64,000 nt of DNA from Pectinophora gossypiella (Eukaryota > Arthropoda > Insecta > Lepidoptera > Gelechiidae): assembly GCF_024362695.1 (NCBI RefSeq), contig NC_065407.1:4030001-4094000 (forward strand), given 5' to 3'. The translations under genes and the position numbers were made by a program. Of this stretch, positions 11,290 through 24,200 are shown in pieces. Below the pieces are notes generated by a model, which worked only from the letters and a program-made list of their open reading frames with translations, was not told where the DNA came from and did no database searches. Each line of letters opens with the position of its first letter. The stretch's first letter is position 1.

Positions 11290-12780
11290 ATTATTAATAT
11301 TTTTATATCATTTTCATACATCTATGGAGTCAGGTTTTTATTATAATAATAAGTAATCACTAGAATTCGTTTTAGAAATAGAAATAGGTATTTTTATTCC
11401 GACCATGTGTTCGCACAAAATGTGGTGCTATAAAAATACAGAAATAAGTATCAACAGGGTAGGGGCACTGCAACTGGTAGAGAGGACAACATACTTACTT
11501 ATCAGTTATTTCGGTACCTAGGTACTTGTATTAATGAAAGCCTCTGTTAACCCGCATTGATGTTTAATAATATTACTAAAGAAACTCATTGAAGGTTAAG
11601 TCAGGTTTTATATTCTGTGCCTGACTGATATAAAGCCTAAAACCTGAAAGCATGTTTCCAGTACATAAATTATTATTAACGTAATAAAATCTTCGCGAAA
11701 CTCGTTGCGAAATAAATTTTGCGGGAATTTAAAAATGCAACAGGTATAAACATTTAATTTGGATAAATACCGTTCTTGCTTGTTGAATGTTCTATAAAAA
11801 TAAATAAAAATATTTTTTTTTCAGAATTGGAATCCAAAATTTGTATTGAGTTTTCCTTGTAAGATATATTTAGAATGTAAAATAAATTTTTCTGATATAA
11901 AATATGAGTATTTTTGTCGGCATTGTTTTTTTTTTAAGATGTACTGAATATTAATAATATACTTTTACAAGTAAGTATCGCTTGCTATTCAATGCATTTG
12001 GGGACGTAAGTTAATGCTGAGCCAAAATTAAAATTAATTTATTATAATTTGTCAAGGATAAGCTAGTAGAACCCGCTTATTTTAGATTCTATGTCATTTC
12101 GCAAGGTGTTGTGGCTGAGGAAAAGAAATCACAAAAAATCAGCAGCAAGTTGCTTAATCAAGAGAGGCAATTTTTTGTCATATACTTAAAAAATGTTACG
12201 TAATATCAACTTTTTATGAACAAGTCGACCATAGATTTAATTATAACTATAGCAATACTAGAGCTTATGACTTATATGGCCACCTACGTATAATAAAACT
12301 GTACTCTTCTCTACAATAAATTTGCTGACATTTTTATTCCCACTGCATTTTCTTAGAGAATAAACATATTATTTTTAATTTTTCAAATCCCAAATGGTAC
12401 TGTCTGTGCATCTATAAATTTAGTAATTCTTTAAATATGTGCCTACGTCTTTTTCTAAGTTATTCGCTTTGAGATCATCGAAGGACAATAGTTGTTTTAT
12501 AAAAAAAAAATGTAGGGCACACTCATTACCTCATTCAACTTAAAACTTCTTTAAAACTTTAGTTTCTTAAATTCTTTCCTGCATACACATTTTTGTTTGC
12601 GGTCGTGTCCAAGTTTTAAGTTAAAAACTTTCGACTTCAATGGAGGGAGTTTTTACAGAGTGTTGTCTAAAGAAAATGTAGGACTTCAAAAAGTTTTGCA
12701 AATGGTTTTAGTTCACGAGATAACACTAAGGATTGTTTTATTTGAATTATTTATGATATTGTTTCTTTTTTTATTGCCAT
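11290..12780. other. AT-rich interval with a LINE scrap
   Basis: Mostly unassigned AT-rich sequence. Around 12090-12185 a short piece resembles the LINE 3' ends at 14366-14530 and 36040-36200 (AAGGTGTTGTGGCTGAGGA motif). No gene is supported. Confidence 0.45.
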
Positions 12781-12814
12781 ACTAGATACCGCCTCGCGGC
12801 TTTGTCTGTGTTGA

Positions 12815-12840
12815 TCTGTACAGGGAACACCCTGTACAGA
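12815..12840. repeat. Perfect 11-bp hairpin
   Basis: TCTGTACAGGG, loop AACA, CCCTGTACAGA: a perfect inverted repeat. The arms resemble the ends of the FB1 MITE (TACAGGG...CCCTGTA), so this may be the closed-up termini of a copy that lost its interior. Confidence 0.6.
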
Positions 12841-12954
12841 GAATGCGATTCGGAAGTATGTGGACCAACCTGTATACTTGTTTATTTATTTGCTTCAGGC
12901 AACTAAGGCCCTTACAATTATACCTTAACCTAAGAATACATATTGTATCATCGA

Positions 12955-13255
12955 GTCGTACTCACACTGCTGGGCATAGGCCTCCTCCAAGGATCTCCAC
13001 GACGATCGGTCCTGCGCTGCCGGCATCCAGCGACTTCCTACCCTTGTAGCGGGCCTACCTACTGACACGTGCGACACGTGGTCGCAATTCGAGAACATTT
13101 CCGCCCCAGCGGCCATCGGTTCTCCTCGCTATGTGTCCTGCCCACTGCCACTTCAGCTTGGCAATTCTCCGAGCTATGTCGGTGACTTTAGTTCTCCTGC
13201 GGATCTCCTCATTTCTCATTCGATCGAGCAGGGAAATACCGAGCATAGCTCTTAA
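12955..13255 (-). mobile_element. RTE-like ORF2 C-terminal relic, frameshifted
   Basis: On the minus strand one frame encodes RRIAKLKWQWAGHIARR with a preceding MRNEEIRRRTKVTDIA segment. A second frame continues with SRWMPAAQDRSSWRSLEEA and AYAQQ. Together they parallel the C-terminus of the intact RTE in this window (AKLKWDWAGHVCRM and GEAFAQQWDRIG). The frame change and divergence show an old dead copy of a related element. Confidence 0.7.
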
Positions 13256-13544
13256 CGTAAGAATACATACAATATTATAATTAAAATAAACTAATTATAA
13301 AGAATTTATTGTTCGTTTTCGCCTCCCTGAAGCGGCGAAACACCACTCCCTTGGTAATCCACCTCACAACCCACACGATAGGAGATAAGATCACTCCCTT
13401 TGGCCAGAAGTCCGCACGAAGCAACTCAGCAGCGGGTGTGATGGAGACACGAAGCTTGAAAGACCTAAAGCTTGTAGACCTCCCCAACACCAGAAGAGTT
13501 ACCTTCTCCCGCATCGGCTTCGCTACATCAGCGTCCTCGGCGCA

Positions 13545-13612
13545 ATCGCTTCTGTAAAAAACTAGATATGTCAAACCTTCAGGTTAAGTAAGCGGATCCC
13601 GTGAAAACGGAA
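13545..13612 (-). repeat. Short interspersed repeat, type 'CTTCTGTAAAAAAC'
   Basis: Motif GCTTCTGTAAAAA, then TGTCAAA, AGGTTAAGTAAGCGGA and CCGTGAAAACGG. Related copies lie at about 28424-28490, 37482-37572, 46377-46450, 48565-48640 and 56279-56358, in both orientations. Noncoding; class unknown. Confidence 0.55.
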
Positions 13613-13627
13613 TAATGCTTTATTTAA

Positions 13628-13850
13628 GTCATCATCATCATCAACACTAGCCCATTAACGTCCCCACTGCTGGGGCACGGGGCTTCCCTATGGATGGATA
13701 GTGAGATCGGGCCTTAATCCACCACCCAGTGCGGATAGGTGGTTATTACATAACATACATACCATTTTTTGTTTGTGGTCACCCATCCTATGACCGGCTT
13801 TTGCAAAAGTTGCTTAACTTCAACAATCGCAGACCGAGCGCGTTAACTAA
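13628..13850 (-). mobile_element. SINE-B, minus orientation
   Basis: Minus-strand copy of the SINE seen intact at 17502-17796: GTTAACGCGCTCGGTCTGCG in the tRNA-like head, a CCGGTCATAGGATGGGTGAC segment, the CCGCACTGGG core and a CCCCAGCAGTGGGGACGTTA tail ending in an ATGATG microsatellite. Part of the body is diverged. Confidence 0.7.
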
Positions 13851-14324
13851 CAATTTTCCCGTAAAATATACATATTGCGCAGACTGTTATTAGAGCAATA
13901 AAGTCGACAGAGGTGTCCTAAACCAACAGAATACTAGATTGTGACATAACACTTTTTCAAAGTCTCCTAGCAGTAATGACTGCTCTGAATGTTTTAGGGT
14001 CTCTGGGTGATATTAAGATGTTGGATAAATACTGCGCTCGGTGGCGTCGACGTTATTTTTTTTCAGCTCTTATCAATGTCGGTCTATTTAGAGCTATTAC
14101 TACCCGATATTATCCTCTAGATTTCTATGCTGGAATGAGAAGCGGATAAAAATAAATACATTCAGCTTGTTATCTGCCTGAGCATGTAGTTGAAACACAG
14201 AGGGATTGCGTGCTTTCTAATTATGTTCAACCATTACGCTGACCTCCCCTAGTATTTAGAAATACAAAGAGGAGCAAAAAGTGATTCGCATTCTTGCGAG
14301 GTTTCAAGTTCAACTACCGAAATC

Positions 14325-14945
14325 GTAGTAGTTAGAACGACCTGGAGGTCCGGGTTGGATTTTCAATCAGAAATCAGAATCATTTATTCAACGTAATTAT
14401 CATGGATAAACTTGTTGAAGGTCAATGTAACATTTTTGAATTTACGTAGGTAATTTCACAATGTGTTATGGCTGAGAAGACGAAATGACAAGAAACTGCA
14501 ACAGCAACACATCTTTTAAAAACCAATGAGGGTACAAGCTATTTAATAACTAGAGGAACACATTCAATACCAGACATTTTTATCATTTAGGTAGTCATTA
14601 ATCTTATAATAAGCTTTTTTACATAAAGTAAGCTTCACATGAGCTTTAAATTTAAAGACGCAGATTATAAATAGCGCGAATGGAGTCATTGTCGAAATCA
14701 CTTTGTGAGACTGTCCTTCCTGTGATAAGGACATTGCGGGCTTAAATCACCTAATTGTCCGAAAACGTAAGATGATTCCGTGCTTAGCAAGGGACGTTAA
14801 GCCGTTGACTATTAGCAATAAATCACCTCCACCAACGCGGCTGGACTGGCGAGGTGTGGTGGTGTATGCTCCATACTCTCCTCCCCCTAACCCCTTTTGG
14901 TTAATTAAGGGGAGGCCTGTGCCCTTCAGTGGAACGTAGTTATAT
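14325..14945 (+). mobile_element. SINE-A split by a LINE 3' fragment
   Basis: The head (about 14325-14360, with GGAGGTCCGGGTTGGAT) and the body and tail (about 14690-14945, resuming at CATTGTCGAAATCACTTTGT) belong to one SINE-A copy when compared with 39797-40131. Between them lies a minus-oriented LINE 3' end starting TCAGAAATCAGAATCATTTA, also found at 36040. The nesting gives relative ages: SINE first, LINE later. Confidence 0.6.
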
Positions 14946-15568
14946 AAACTGTTTGTTTCAAATCAAATCAATTTATTTGCGAGTACACATAAAAATACAA
15001 AAAGGTGGTATAATAATTTAAATATCAGTGTCGTAAAATGTTTGGCCTGCATGCAGGCAGTACTAATATTTAGCAAAAATAAAAAAAGACATTTGCTTAT
15101 TGAAAAGAAGAAAATTATTCTTATTGAAATTTATAGAAAATTTAATAAGTTTGAAATATTTATTCAAATTACAGTAACACTTATTCATAAGCTATTTTGT
15201 TAGGTTAATTTGAATTTGTTTCCAGTCACAAAATAACTCACTAAAACAAGTGGACTAAAAAAAGACGCAGAAAAGTGATTCCATAAAATGGCTGCCTGTT
15301 GTCTGCATCCTATAGTGCTGCGAGCACAGAATCTCATTTATTCCGGCAAAAAGCCGTTATAACTTAACACTTATTTATTATTGCTTGAAGGCTTTCCGCT
15401 ATTATTCGAAGTATGTACTACATTATATTTTGGTCTACATCATGTTCTATAACCTGCAGAATTACTTACATTCTTACATCATTCATCATTATTTCATTCA
15501 TTCATTCTTTTTTACATTCAACATTTACCATCTGGGGTACAATTTATGTATGTAGGTATTCCTTTCTT

Positions 15569-15977
15569 GTTTAGTGACATCGTAACGAAAACTTTGAGGG
15601 ACGATTCAGACCAATCTGAGTTGATATCAAGTGGAATATCCCGTCGCAAAAGTATGGAACTGAAAATAAATAAAAAACATAAACAATTTCATGAATTTTC
15701 TGAGAGAAAATTCCACATGATATCAACTCAGAATCGTGGTCTGAATCATTCTCTTCTGTATTCGTTACGGTGTCACTAACACCCGTACGTACTTGTATGG
15801 CTATACGTGGTAACGAATACTGAGGGGATAATTCAGCACATTATTCTGACTTAATATCAAATGGAATCTTCCATCGCAAAATTAAAACAATTAAAAAATC
15901 ATGAATTTTTGCGGCGGAAAATTCCACTTGATATTACATCAGAATCACGGTCTGAATCGTCACTAACTTCCTGTATA
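15569..15977. mobile_element. Two FB1 fold-back MITEs, about 17 bp apart
   Basis: The first palindrome spans about 15569-15785, the second about 15803-15977. The spacer contains CGTACGTACTTGTATGG. Closely spaced pairs with related spacers recur at 27460-27938 and 41858-42394, suggesting that the pair moves as one unit. Confidence 0.7.
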
Positions 15978-15979
15978 TG

Positions 15980-16595
15980 CAAAAGTATTTTACAAAAGAG
16001 GAAATATAAGCTTTTCTTCATTGTTTGCAGGCCAACGATGTTTCTGATAAACGAAGATTAAAAGAGGCCCGGAGTTATTTAATTTATATTCGTATCTCAT
16101 TTTGCTTTATTGAACCTTTTGAATTATTATAACATTGAGTTTACATAATATAATATTTTAAAGGTCAGAGTGATAAAAATTACAAAAAAAGAGTTACAAA
16201 CACACTTTTATTTGAATTTAAATTTTAACGGTAATTTACATAAAATAACCTCGCTTGAAAATTTAATAACAGAACAATATTGCACTGGAAATGGCTCATG
16301 TGACCTGAAACTTAGTCCTCTACTGATCTGTAGTCCTGGAGGTGTCTCGAGCAAATCGCTGCCATATTACTGGCATGCGAGGCTTTATATAGAAGTCAGG
16401 GGTGCTACGATCGATCAGCGCGGGGTCACGTTTATAATAATAATTATCAAAGAAAGGATTCTCTGTAGGTATAATATCTTGTTTCTATGAAATTATGAGC
16501 AAAGTTTGCCGATTTATAGGTAGGTGAATAGATTGAACTGAAACGGTTACTAATGAGGAAATGCTAGCAAAAGTAAAGGAAAACAGGTAAATATT
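15980..16595. other. No supported gene
   Basis: A 106-codon frame (16170-16490) ends in a poly-Ile run made by a TAA repeat and shows no family motif or splice context. I do not call it a gene. Confidence 0.45.
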
Positions 16596-16599
16596 GAGA

Positions 16600-16785
16600 G
16601 TTATTGAGTATAGAAAAAGCATAGAAGAGAAGTTACAAGGAAAGAGAAGAAGGGGAAGACCAAGAAGAGCTTACATGAAACAGATTAAAGAGAAAGCGAA
16701 CGTAGTGTCTTATAAAGAAGTGAAATAAATGAAGAATACTACACCTACTAGGGCGTGGCTCTTAAATTAGTGATGATGATAAGGT
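16600..16785 (+). mobile_element. LINE ORF2 C-terminal fragment, family D
   Basis: Plus-strand frame remnants read EEKLQGKRRRGRPRRAYMKQ and then IKEKANVVSYKEVK, the same tail as the minus-strand copies at 2995, 7872, 45742 and 53755. It has an early stop after the lysine-rich part. Dead fragment. Confidence 0.6.
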
Positions 16786-16799
16786 TGGATAAGTAGTTT

Positions 16800-17425
16800 A
16801 TAGAAGTAAATTCAAATTCAAATTCAAATTCAAAAATATCTTTATTCAGTAGGTAACATAGTTACACTTTGAATCGTCAATTTTTACATAACGAACGTCT
16901 CATCCGCCTAAAACTACTGCAGCTTCTCACAACCTGTATAGCCGGGGAAAAGAAGCTGCAAGAAAAACCTCGGCACAGGGCCCTAGACGTTCTTTTAAAA
17001 AAAATAAAAATAAACATAAAATATTGATATACAATTGAGTAATTTAGCTGCCTAATATCAGTTCTCAGACAGTTAATCCCATGCATTCATATCTTCTAAA
17101 TAATCACTAACTTTATAATAACCTTTTTTGTAAAGTTTTTGTTTAACTACTGTCTTAAAGCAGTTGAAAGGCAAATTCTGAATGTCAATGGGAATCTTAT
17201 TGTAAAAACGTATACATTGCCCCTTAAAAGATTTAGTAATCTTATGTAATCGACTGACTTGTAAAGCAAGTTTATTTTTATTCCGGGTATTAACAATGTG
17301 CCGATCGCTATTTTTTGCAAATAATCCTATATGTTTTTTTACATATATTAAGTTTTCAAAGATATATTGTGATGCCAAAGTTAAAATATTAATTTCTTTA
17401 AATTTATTTCTAAGTGACATAGTAC
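16800..17425 (-). mobile_element. CR1/Jockey-superfamily LINE 3' fragment with ORF2 tail
   Basis: The minus strand holds the last 115 codons of a reverse-transcriptase ORF (17073-17420), including RLHKITKSFKGQCIRFYNKI, PIDIQNLPFNCFK and LYKKGYYKVSDYLED. This is the thumb/C-terminal layout seen in CR1- and Jockey-like elements. The 3' untranslated region follows, with the AGGTTGTGAGAAGCTGCAGT motif and a TTGAAT-type tail at about 16807-16832. It is 5' truncated, as usual for LINEs. The reverse-transcriptase catalytic part is missing. Confidence 0.75.
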
Positions 17426-17501
17426 GTAAATTTCAATTGAATATCGATACGTGTTAATATTAAACGAAACCAAATACCTACGAATAAGAAAAATATATAT
17501 A

Positions 17502-17796
17502 GAGGAGCTCGGTGGCGCAGCGGTAAACGCGCTCGGTCTGCGATTGTTGAAGTTAAGCAACTTTCGCAAAAGCCGGTCATAGGATGGGTGACCACAAAAA
17601 AAAAAGTTTTCATCTCGAGCTCCTCCGTGCTTTAGAAGGCACGTTAAGCCGTTGGTCCCGGCTGCATTAGCAGTAGTTAATAACCACCAATCCGCACTGG
17701 GCCCGCGTGGTGGTTTAAGGCCCGATCCATCCATAGGGAAGGCCCGTGCCCCAGCAGTGGGGACGTTAATGGGCTGGTTATGATGATGATGATGAA
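17502..17796 (+). mobile_element. SINE-B, full length
   Basis: The tRNA-like head GAGCTCGGTGGCGCAGCGGT carries a box-A-like promoter. It is followed by GATTGTTGAAGTTAAGCAAC, a poly-A-containing middle, and a body with CCACCAATCCGCACTGGGC and CGTGGTGG. The tail is CCCCAGCAGTGGGGACGTTA, ending in a TGATGA microsatellite. Other copies: 13628-13850, 44169-44460 and 49740-50001. The core and tail resemble parts of the RTE at 21.9-24.9 kb, its likely mobilising partner. Confidence 0.8.
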
Positions 17797-17819
17797 GAAA
17801 AATATCAAACAGGGTTAAA

Positions 17820-18898
17820 TACACATAAATGCATACATAAACTTACGTAATCCCTAACAACGGGTGGGCAGAGGTATAAGTAATCAATTATTACTTGCAG
17901 ACACTGTGAATGCAAAGTCCTACGATGACTATGAGCCATACATATGTGTAACTGACTTATTTCTCGGCGGCTCGTGATAGCAGATAATAAAACGAAATAC
18001 TTAATAAGAGAAAAGCCGAAATATAATGTAAAATATAACAGTAAGGGAACACCGCAGAAAGTCAACAAGAAACCAAAAACGTATCAAAAGAAAACAAAAA
18101 TGACATTTCATGACAGGCCGGACACCAGCCAGTCGATGCCCAACTGAATAGTTCGCGACAATATGTGACAAGGGATCAGCGTATCGTACATAACAATGAG
18201 CGACTTCAAGCCACTCGCCGTTCGGGGAATCACTGTCAACGTCATAATTCGTATGATGCGACTAAGCACTAAAGCGGGGCTGTCGTGACATTTCTGTCGT
18301 GACTATTCGTAAAATGAACACTTTTTTGTATTTATAAATGCCTTTGACCATTTGTAAAGAGACTCGCCGTAGCGAGAATCACCAATTGGGGAGTCGCTGT
18401 CAATGCCATAATTACCATAGAATAAGGAAAAACACTGAGTATAGAACGGCAATTCTCCGCTCCCCACCAACGGCTGAGCTATTTCATTTTGCTTTAAAAG
18501 AATTAAGTTATAAGTTGAAGAGCATACTGATGGCGGCATTGCAGTCCGCTCCTTGCCGTACGCATTATAAAAGATGAAGAAAAGCGCTTGGTGCGAATTC
18601 TTATAATTATATCTATTTGCTTTGCAATATAGTCATATTTCTAGCTAGACAATTTGAAACCATCCCTAAACCCAAACCGTGGATGATAACCCGCCGTATA
18701 TCTGGTGGTCCTGGGCTTAAAAGAACTGGGCGAAATGAGTTCATGGAGCTCATGAATACACTTCCTGAAATTCTCTGTGAAAAATCAACAAGTAGGAAAC
18801 ATTACGACAGTCGTCTAGGCTATAAAGCTTAGTCTCCACCAGTCTCCTGTCGCCGATCATCCTCGTGGTTCAGCGTTCCTCGTTGTAACGACAATAAT
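17820..18898. other. Repeat remnants, no gene
   Basis: About 17840-17950 and 18115-18200 resemble a repeat seen at 40300-40440 (GGGTGGGCAGAG and GGGATCAGC motifs). Between 18213 and 18412 the motifs CTCGCCG and ATCAC, then CTGTCAA and ATAATT, occur twice. Around 18440-18480 a CTCCGCTCCCCACCA segment is the reverse complement of sequence near 54720-54750. No coding sequence can be supported. Confidence 0.4.
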
Positions 18899-18899
18899 G

Positions 18900-19271
18900 G
18901 TGCTGATTCCTGCAGACACCATCTAATTTTATTTTAAGTTATACCTGACATTTTCTTATCCTCCGAAAAGGAAAAGGACGGGTAATCGACAGGCATAAAA
19001 TTTATGGAACACACGTCAATTTAATACAGAAATTTAAACAATCCTCTCAAAATTGTTCGTTGGCCAAATGCCAATAACCTGATTGAATTACGTTGACAGC
19101 ACACGTCGAACCGTTGCATACTAGCGAGATACCTATTTGATTCACCCGGGTTATTCATTCATTTGAAAATTAACATCTGTCAATTATCCATCTCTTTCTT
19201 TCTGGTGGATAAGAAAATGACAGGAAAATATAACTTAAAATAAAATTAGGTAGTGTCCGCAGGAATCAGGG
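18900..19271. mobile_element. TIR MITE, family M2, full length
   Basis: Terminal inverted repeats of roughly 60-90 bp: the left end has TGATTCCTGCAGACACCATC then TAATTTTATTTTAAGTTATA and TTTTCTTATCC, and the right end mirrors it. The interior contains GGGTAATCGACAGGCATAAA and a CCCGGGTTATTCATTCATTT motif. No coding capacity. Other copies: 35270-35622, 51690-51885 (3' truncated), about 27085-27310 (opposite orientation) and about 47752-47892 (partial). Confidence 0.75.
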
Positions 19272-21239
19272 TCAATGAACGCGTAAATCCGTAATAATAA
19301 ATCAAACAAGTAATAATATTGTTCAATTTGTTGCAGATGAAAGCGTGGACTGCTCACGAGCAAGACACCACGCTCTCGTGTTGTCGGACACTGAACGTCA
19401 AACACGCAGCGTATGCAAGTGCCCTCTATACTTTGGTAAGCATAATGCTCATCACTAATTTTAGAGCCACGCTCTTGTCGGTGTAGCATTTTCCATGCTA
19501 CTTTTTAGGGACAAATAGGGCAGTGGTTTACCTCTTGCCTTCTGCCCTGTAGTACTCTGTCTGACGCGAGTATGATGGCACCCAGAATAGTATATTTCAA
19601 TGCCGTACTAGCACTCGCGTCCTCCGCCTCTGAATAGTACTGACAGTTACTGCTACCCTCTGTCAGGTTGCAGGTTACAGTCCCTGTGACTCGCCTCTTC
19701 CCTCTTGCATTGCCGTACCGATGGCTCCCATCTCCGCCTCTGAAGCCTTTGAGGTCTTCACCCGTATCCCTTGCAAGGGCTCTACGTTATACCCCGTAGA
19801 TCTGGGTTCCTCACTCTCACTCAGGCCTACTGAAGTAAGAGGTGCTACCCCCGCGAACGCGCCGAACAGGAATTGCTCCAGTGGAGGGCAGAGAAAATGA
19901 CTCTGCCCCCCTGGGGCCGGGTCTTGTACGGAACGAAAACCAAAAGCATAATGCTATGTTGTTATATTTATTGTTACAATATAGGCGCCTATTATAACGT
20001 AGCCATAACATCTCGCCTATTTTGTACTAACATATATACCATTAGTGTGAATGAGACATATCTCTTGTCTCTTTCATCTAATCTTGTCCTGTATCTCTAT
20101 CATGCTGTCGTTTGATTGTGCTACGTCACGAGGAGTACAGCTTGCGCCACCCACACCGCACTGTCCGCGTAGAGTTCAGATATCGAGCGAGCAACGTTAT
20201 TTTTTTTTTTCAATTATTCTTAGCTAGATATTATTTAATTCTTAGATAGAATACTCCTCATCTTTCATAAGTCTCATGCTATTTTCATGTGTACTATATT
20301 TCAATTGTTGTTGATAATTATAATATTTAAGTAAGGATAAACATGGTCTGACGTAACGAAGGCAACAACATAATTCTATACCATATCTGATCCAAATATC
20401 AAGCAACAATTATTACTATATATGCCTCCGCCATTACATTATATTTTGGGATACGTAATTACATAAAATTACGAAACCCGAAATAAGTAATTATCACGTT
20501 AAATCTGTACAACCATATTGGTTTTGGGGAACGTAACCTTGAAAGTCCTCCATTAAGTATCTACGTTGGTAGTTTGGAATATATTGCTACTCTTATAACA
20601 AAATCAGTTTGTTATTATAGAATAGAATAGAAAAAATGTTCTAACTACGACAGCGCTTCAATACCAAAATGAATAATTATTTAGATAATTCCTTACTTAA
20701 ATGATAAAGTTCTTAATATTGTTGTAATAAATTTTAGATAATACTACATTATATCGATTATGCTTTGATTTCGGCTATGATATTATTATAATAATTATGT
20801 ATAGATTAATTTATCGCCCGTGACTTCGTCGCGGGATGTCGTTTGATGCAGACAGCAAAGATCAAATCAAATCAAATATTTTATTTTACACAAATATGGT
20901 ATTTTAGGTGGTAACAATAATATTTAAGTACAGAATATTTGGCTATAATATAGGCATGCAAATTTGTAAGTGTACTAACAAGCCAAAAAAAGAAATCGGT
21001 CATTGTGGCTGATCACGATGAAGACTTATATCTGGAGCATTGCTCTGAATAGATCCGAAACGTGAACTTCGACACAGAAAGGCGGGGAAAGTTGGAAGCT
21101 TTTGCAGTGTTGGAAACGAATGAAAAAATAAGTAGGACTATAGGACAAACAGAAAACAAATGAAGAAGTTGAACTAGCAAATATTCTCGCATGATGATGA
21201 CAAATGAAAACCTGCTTCTAACATTTCAATACTAGGGCT
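19272..21239. other. Mixed repeats downstream of the esterase gene
   Basis: About 19460-19500 is a short LINE family-D tail. About 19540-19930 and 20100-20190 are GC-rich blocks of probable transposon origin without a readable domain. About 20820-20860 has CGCCCGTGACTTCGTCGCGG, resembling a reversed Helitron end. 20865-20890 is an ATCAA microsatellite. No gene is supported, and no convincing polyadenylation signal for the esterase stands out close to its stop. Confidence 0.4.
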
Positions 21240-24200
21240 TTATCTATAAAATATGCTGAATATAATGGTTAACACTAACACAGGACTTAGAAATGTTGTA
21301 GATGCCCCGTCTGGTTCACCGTCATCTTTTTTGTCCGGATTTGGGTCAATGTATCCTATCTCATATTTTTCATATGCCGTAAAGAACAGCTCCCAAAAAC
21401 TCATTCTTTGGGATTGGAACCTTCTTTCTAAACTCATCACCGTGTCTATATTGAGGAAATAATACGGTGATTCCTTGGTTACAGGCTCCCACTTGATCGG
21501 CAATATGTCTGAATCTACTTCATTATTCGGAGTAGGATCACTGCAAAAAAACATGAATTTTAAAATAATTACTTATAAATATTTGTTATCTGTAAATAAC
21601 TAGTTATTTAAATTATTTAATTGGTGACATTTATTTTAGCAAATATATCACACAACCTAACGTGGATGTGAGGCATTTTAAACTCTGTGCTATCTATGTC
21701 TTTATATAGTCTGATTCCGATGACTATCGCAATATCTATGTAACATACGAAGCGTAACTCATATACATAAATCTTTGTAAAATAAAGTATGATATTAGGG
21801 ATGTAAGGGGACCCATATATCATCTTTCGGGTCTCAAGTCAACCTCACCTGCCCGTGGTGCATCCTGCTAATCAACAAACGAGGCTCTGACGGCCCACCA
21901 ACCCGCATTGGACCAGCGTGGTGGGTAAAGGTCCAAACCCCCTATGATGAATACTCCACAACTCCGGCCCCAAGTGCCCGGCGGCTCCGGTAACTGTGAT
22001 GGCTCTGACGGGAGCCGGATCGGTGCCGGAACCAGGGGTGCGAATAATCTCCGGGCGAGAGCGACCTCCCGTCAAACGACTACGGCTTGCGACATAAAGG
22101 ACTCCGATATGCTTAGTATACTCACTTACAATGTAAAAACTCTAATGAGGGAAGAGAAACTGATAGAACTGGAAAATGCTTTGAAAGATATCAAGTGGGA
22201 TATCATTGGCCTTTCAGAAGTGCGCCGAGAAGGAGAATCAACGGTGGAAAGAGAGGACAATATATTTTTCCATTTTGGAGCCACCAGCGGCATGTATGGT
22301 GTTGGATTTCTGGTTGCTAAAAAATGGAAAGGCAATATAGTTGAATTTAAGGGCTACTCCGAACGAATTGCGGCGATGAAGTTTCGACTCACTCACAACA
22401 AGACCCTCACTCTTATTCAAGCATACGCCCCAACATCTGCGCATAGCAATGATGAGGTAGAGGAATTTTACGATCTTCTCAACAAGGCATGCAGTGACAA
22501 CAGAGGCACATGGAATATGGTTTTAGGCGATTTCAATGCCAAAGTTGGCACACGAGAAAAAATGGATGATGACGATATCATCGGGCCTTACGGTCTCGGT
22601 GACCGAAACGATCGCGGCACTCGACTTATCCAATTTGCCTTTGGACAAATGATGAGTGTTAGCAATAGCTTTTTTGCCAAAAAACCTCAACGTCGATGGA
22701 CTTGGGTATCACCAGATGGTCAAACAAAGAACGAGATTGACTACATATTATCGTCCAGCAAACACATCATCAAAGACGTTGGAATAATTAACAAAATTAA
22801 GTGTAGCTCTGATCATCGCCCGCTTCGAGCAAGAATCAGTTTCAACTTTCGTATTCATAGACTACACACATTCAGGAAACAGCTTTGTAAAATAGAAAAT
22901 CAAACTTTAATTAACAATATTGAAAAATTTAATTTAGAACTAAAGAATGCTTTTGACTCTTTAAACATGGACACAGATGATGTTGAAATTCAATATAACA
23001 ACATAAAAACTGGCATCGATACAGCTAGTAGAAAAATAAAACAACGTAGATTCAAGAATAATAGACTATCAGGAGACACATTATTATTAATTGAACGAAG
23101 AACACAGGCAGAAAGAAATACAGACACATATAGAAATCTAGATAGGGAAGTGAAACGGAATATAAGAAAAGATATCAGAACAGTAAATACAGAATTATTC
23201 CAAACCGCACTGGCAAACAATAAATCGTTACGAACTGCTAAGCAAGGAACGATACAGGGCAGAACGTGGATTACAAATTTACAGGACTCAAATGGATACA
23301 AACAAAATAGCCGAGACAAAATAACTACCATATGCACAGATTTTTACAAATCTCTATACTCTGACTGCTCGCAACCAACACCATCCACGGAATACTCTTG
23401 TACTGATACCATCTGTCCTATAACAGGTCAAGAAGTAGCATATGCCCTAAAAAATATGAAGAACTGTAGAAGCCCAGGCGAAGATTGTATTAGCACCGAA
23501 GTTTTAAAGATAGGAAAGTCTATATTACTGCCACATTTGACTAATTTATTCAATAGTATTTTATATTCAGCAAAACTACCACATAACTTTTGTCATGCTA
23601 ATATCATTCTTCTTCACAAAAAAGGAGACAAGTCTGACATCAATAATTACCGACCAATCAGCCTTGTTTCCCATATATATAAAACATTTATAAAAGTAAT
23701 AGAGAACAGAATAGCTGGGACTTTGGACTTACAACAGCCTATAGAGCAGGCCGGATTTCGCCCTTATTTTTCCACCACTGACCATCTGCACACACTGAAA
23801 CAGATCATAGAGAAGGTGAATGAATTTAATAAGCCACTGTATGTAGCTTTTGTGGACTACTCCAAGGCTTTCGACAGTCTGAAACACTCCGCGATTTTCA
23901 CAGCTCTTCGTAATCAAAAGATAAACGACACGTACGTAAGGCTTTTGGAGTCAGTCTACAGTAGCAGTACAGCATCCATCAAGCTTCAATCTCAGGGTCC
24001 CACATTCCGAATAGAAAAGGGCGTGAAGCAGGGTGATCCCCTTTCCCCAAAACTATTCACTTGTACCCTGGAGGAAGTTTTCAGGCGGCTAACAGTCCCA
24101 TGGACGGAAAAAGGAATTGTCGTCGGCGAGAAAAGACTTACAAATCTTCGTTTCGCCGATGACATAGTACTTTTCGCATCCACGCCAGATGAGCTCCAAC

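Noticed and set aside
16170..16490. 106-codon plus-strand frame as a gene
   Set aside because: Low-complexity end, no family motif, no splice or promoter context.
20811..20860. Second Helitron end on the minus strand
   Set aside because: Only the CGCCCGTGACTTCGTCGCGG segment is similar; no CTAG end or matching 5' TC end was found.
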